Of a stretch of DNA of 64,000 bases, positions 62,501-64,000 are shown in pieces. Origin of the DNA: Sinotaia quadrata. Taxonomy: Eukaryota > Mollusca > Gastropoda > Architaenioglossa > Viviparidae. Positions within the stretch are counted from its first letter, which is position 1. Every line of letters begins with the position of its first letter. Under the pieces are notes generated by a model. That model searched no databases and was not told the origin of the DNA. It saw only the letters and a program-made list of their open reading frames with translations. A program made the position numbers and the translations under genes. The stretch is from NCBI GenBank assembly GCA_028829895.1, contig CM054177.1, forward strand, positions 53,565,164 through 53,629,163, written 5' to 3'.

Positions 62501-62812
62501 ATAATTTACAAGTATAAAAAAATAAATGATCAACGCCTACAGATTTAGGCCCCTACAATTTACTTAATTAGTAAGTCATTATATACATAAGTAATTTTTT
62601 AGTACTATACAAGGTAACATTTATATTATTCAAAATAAGAAAGTTTCAAATATTTGCTTTCACCCTATTACTTAATTTTTAAGTTTAAAATTAAATTAAT
62701 ACGTGAATATTTTGATTTTAATTCACAGTACGTCATAGCTTGTCGTCTGCTAAAACCCCGATTGTTGTTTACCAGGTTTTGGAGGTGGTCTGGACGGTTT
62801 TGGCGCTGACAT
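49006..62812 (-). CDS. OSTF1: OSTF1 (osteoclast-stimulating factor 1-like), SH3-ankyrin adaptor
   Basis: Eight minus-strand exons join in frame: 62812-62773, 61356-61310, 59152-59038, 55337-55246, 53343-53224, 51166-51088, 50184-50095 and 49073-49006 (TAA). They yield 216 residues; human OSTF1 has 214. A Pro-rich N-terminus (RPPPKPG, 8-14) precedes an SH3 domain at about 15-68, with ALYAY (21-25), DELSFEEGD (31-39), the WW pair (51-52) and GLIPSNY (61-67). Ankyrin repeats follow, with [11 protein letters not shown] (77-87), [13 protein letters not shown] (108-120) and [13 protein letters not shown] (142-154). The acidic tail ends GEDDEEASD. The domain order, exon junctions and length fit the whole family. 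OSTF1 is a cytosolic adaptor; the human protein binds Src-family and other proline-rich partners. All splice sites are GT-AG. The introns carry minisatellites, a MITE and a hairpin, listed separately. It is convergent with SLC35A4, 8.5 kb away. Confidence 0.96.
49250..49560. repeat. Degenerate ~28-bp repeats (ATAAACATTACAATATA)
   Basis: 'cacataaacattacaatata' with varying spacers recurs around ten times in the last OSTF1 intron. Confidence 0.75.
49841..49942. ncRNA. Near-perfect 40-bp hairpin, possible small-RNA precursor or mini-MITE
   Basis: Arm 49841-49880 and the reverse complement of 49903-49942 match at 38 of 40 positions, with a 22-base T-rich loop. Complementarity stops abruptly outside the arms. 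It lies in the last OSTF1 intron. The shape would suit a microRNA or hairpin-siRNA precursor, but the near-perfect stem suits a miniature palindromic transposon as well. I recognise no known mature miRNA in it, so the RNA-gene label is tentative. Confidence 0.35.
50340..51070. repeat. Degenerate repeats with 'GCATTAAAGCCACACATAC'
   Basis: Phrases such as 'aaattatgcattaaagcc', 'acacatacaaatcctaaaa' and 'gagtgtataaatta' recur some twelve times with heavy drift in OSTF1 intron 6, ending just before exon 6. Confidence 0.65.
51169..51420. repeat. About four copies of a ~62-bp unit abutting OSTF1 exon 6
   Basis: 'gccaaccagaaatagatatg', 'ttaatataaccattcacaac' and 'tcaattgtttttaccatgtt' repeat up to within a few bases of the exon 6 acceptor (exon start 51166). 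Confidence 0.85.
51465..51960. repeat. 31-bp minisatellite, about 10 near-identical units
   Basis: 'aggatgactactacaatata' plus 'attctgattgt' repeats head to tail at about 51618-51955, alternating between gactac and gattac variants. More diverged units extend back to 51465. It lies in OSTF1 intron 5. The rest of that intron (51960-53223) is AT-rich unique sequence. Confidence 0.95.
53860..54350. repeat. Degenerate ~27-bp repeats (AGTAAACTGTTATTCATTA)
   Basis: 'cagtaaactgttattcatta' plus 'atttaaca' variants recur at least fifteen times in OSTF1 intron 4. Confidence 0.8.
54574..54868. mobile_element. pogo/Tigger-like MITE, 295 bp
   Basis: The left end reads cagtggatcaacttacagca; the right end, reverse-complemented, reads caggcggttctttgagttac. 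It is flanked by TA on both sides. Inner sequence repeats 'gttacggca' in both orientations. There is no coding capacity. It lies in OSTF1 intron 4; a short (TA)n is at 54486-54504 and a (TG)n at 55111-55130 in the same intron. Confidence 0.7.
55350..58079. other. OSTF1 intron 3, left part, mostly unique
   Basis: Between exon 4 (ending upstream at 55337) and the 27-bp array I see unique AT-rich DNA. There are small repeats at about 55410-55560 ('gaggctacacataagagacta' type) and at 57950-58080 ('gatgattctttcactcactt' type). Confidence 0.5.
58080..58990. repeat. 27-bp minisatellite with a higher-order repeat
   Basis: 'aagaactgctaaaggaacat' plus 'attgact' and variants fill about 900 bp. From about 58740 the array becomes a more regular repeat of two different units ('...attgtcttaagaactgct' then 'acagaaaagaatagtaaag'), four times over. 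It ends about 50 bp from the exon 3 donor at 59038. Confidence 0.9.
59511..59657. repeat. Long (GT)n microsatellite
   Basis: About 41 uninterrupted GT units at 59511-59593, then shorter interrupted GT runs to 59657, in OSTF1 intron 2. Reading frames here encode only alternating Cys-Val or Thr-His and are meaningless. Confidence 0.95.
60270..61030. repeat. Degenerate ~50-70 bp repeats (GGGTTTTAATGGGCTGTATACAATGAAGTATA)
   Basis: About twelve variants of 'ggttttaatgggctgcatac' plus 'aatgaagtata' follow one another in OSTF1 intron 2, in the interval between the GT tract and exon 2. Confidence 0.85.
61500..61850. repeat. Degenerate ~35-bp repeats (AATTACTGAACTGGGAATATAAATG)
   Basis: 'ttaattactgaactgggaat' plus 'ataaatgcaattc' variants recur about nine times in OSTF1 intron 1. 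Confidence 0.85.
62258..62455. repeat. Minisatellite, about 3 copies of 60 bp
   Basis: 'aaatttatatgcagtaaacc', 'taaacaaataatttattaac' and 'catgactgacaatgta' repeat three times with few differences in OSTF1 intron 1. Confidence 0.9.
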
Positions 62813-62960
62813 GATGCTGCTTCAAATATGGAAGACAAAAACTAATGTACCAAATCTTCTCAACCATATATGAAACAGTAAATTACGAGCTTTTACGACG
62901 AGGAAGCGGATATTTGTTCAGGAAATGCAATCTTGTCTTGCCATGCAAGTGAGCTCCCTT
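62813..62960 (-). promoter_or_regulatory. Probable OSTF1 5' UTR and promoter
   Basis: The 150 bp upstream of the minus-strand ATG (62812) are less AT-rich and contain CpGs (ttacgagcttttacgacgag, gaagcgga). No TATA box is evident. The start codon sits in cATCATGT, with an A at -3. Confidence 0.4.
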
Positions 62961-63199
62961 GACTTAACGTTTCGATACCATAAAATCACACTAGTGACTA
63001 TATACACGGAAGCAGAAACCGCAAACAATTTAAGTAGTTACAAACATTACAACACGGCAGGAACAATCAGTGAGCCCTTTCATTTCTATCTTTTAGTCAA
63101 CATTAAGAAAAGAAGTGAGGTGCATACAATAATTAGGGGAATTAAATAAATAGCAAATAATGGAAAAGATGTAATAAAATGATCGTATGTCTCTAGAAA

Positions 63200-63500
63200 G
63201 TTTATGAGCCATCATTAAAACGTGTAAACTCAATCTTGATGGCAAGATTTCTATTAAAAGGCAATGTTTTCGGAATCTTGAGGGCAAGACTGCTACAGGA
63301 GACTTAAATGGCGATATCGGATATCTCCATGCTAAAATTTTTACAAGTCTTAGTTTAAATGGCTCTGCCTGGAGAATCTTGGTGGCAAGATATCTACAGT
63401 TAACTTAAAATGACAATATTTTTGAGAATCTTGATAGCAAGATTTCTTGTGGAGACCTGTAAAGCAGTGTTTGTGGAGACCTATTTGTAAAACAGTGTCT
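63200..63500. repeat. About four diverged copies of a ~80-bp unit
   Basis: 'gaatcttgatggcaagattt' with 'ctacaggagacttaaatgg' and 'cgatat' recurs, degrading into two short 'gtggagacct' direct repeats near 63455-63480. Confidence 0.7.
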
Positions 63501-64000
63501 TGTGAATGCCTAGTTATAAACCATGGGAAAATAGCCGGGCCACTTAAAGAGACAGTGGAATTTATCAGGTGAATCGTCTCTACTCCAATGACAAGACTTA
63601 TGAAATCATTACAGTGCGTGAATGAAACAAGCCAAACAGGGCATTTTACACGAGACAACTGAAAGACCTGAATCAGACAAATGCTACGGATGGGCATGCT
63701 ACTTCTAAACAGAGGAGTGACAGAGTTCCATGCCACGAGAGTACACCCACTGAATGGCGGAAACATGACAACATGTTGCCAACACCGCAGTACATGGTGA
63801 GACTGCTTGACCCTAGCCTTCAGACGGGCAGTCAACTTTTGAGGTTCAGTTGTTCACTGACCCTTTGGCACCTGGTAGTGTGCTAAAAGAGGGGGGAAGC
63901 TTTGGATGATTGACCCCCCCTCCCCGTCTACTTTTTTGGCTACATCTCCAAATTAATCAATTCTTTGTTCATCTCTCTACAAAGCCGTTGATAACAGCTT
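63501..64000. other. Unassigned less AT-rich flank
   Basis: About 400 bp (63520-63920) approach 48% GC and are open on the minus strand for 161 codons (63835-63350, running into the repeats). The predicted product has no domain I recognise. It may be part of an unidentified transposable element continuing beyond the window. Confidence 0.3.

Noticed and set aside
63350..63835. 161-codon open frame on the minus strand
   Set aside because: It runs through tandem repeats at its 3' part, shows no recognised domain, and has no splice or promoter context. It is the longest frame in the window, but I cannot support it as a gene.

Overview
The window is a stretch of AT-rich, intron-rich animal nuclear DNA. 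Exons are small (about 40-290 bp), introns are large (up to about 6.5 kb), splice sites are GT-AG, and there is no operon structure. The first 2 kb carries a decayed non-LTR retrotransposon whose reverse-transcriptase text resembles families I associate with molluscs, cephalopods in particular. I therefore read the source as a lophotrochozoan, probably a mollusc, but that placement is an inference of moderate to low confidence.

Layout. (1) 1-2065: non-LTR retrotransposon remnant. (2) 7089 down to 2947, minus strand: the first two coding exons of a basic, RS-rich nuclear-type protein, whose remaining exons I could not place. (3) 7.3-21.2 kb: intergenic DNA with hAT-type MITEs, minisatellites and a 1.4 kb insertion that splits a minisatellite. 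(4) 21.3-40.5 kb, plus strand: a CpG-bearing candidate first exon, then an exon that encodes both the C-terminal 44 residues of PIGY and, 26 bases after the PIGY stop, the start of SLC35A4. SLC35A4 then runs through nine coding exons to 40520 (365 aa reconstructed). (5) 40.5-48.5 kb: gene-free convergent interval with hAT and pogo/Tigger-like MITEs and several minisatellites. (6) 62812 down to 49006, minus strand: OSTF1, complete in eight coding exons (216 aa; SH3 plus ankyrin repeats plus acidic tail). (7) 62.8-64 kb: OSTF1 promoter side and repeats.

The most interesting observation is the PIGY/SLC35A4 shared exon. In vertebrates PIGY shares an mRNA with PYURF, and SLC35A4 mRNA carries a translated upstream ORF for a mitochondrial microprotein. 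Here PIGY itself occupies the upstream position of the SLC35A4 transcript. It would link an ER subunit of the first GPI-anchor enzyme to a Golgi nucleotide-sugar transporter on one messenger.

A second theme is minisatellites: most introns of SLC35A4 and OSTF1 hold their own unrelated 28-120 bp tandem array. In two cases the array was seeded from an exon end and its splice donor (SLC35A4 exons 5 and 8).

All gene models come from reading frames, splice sites and recalled family sequences. No alignment or search was run.
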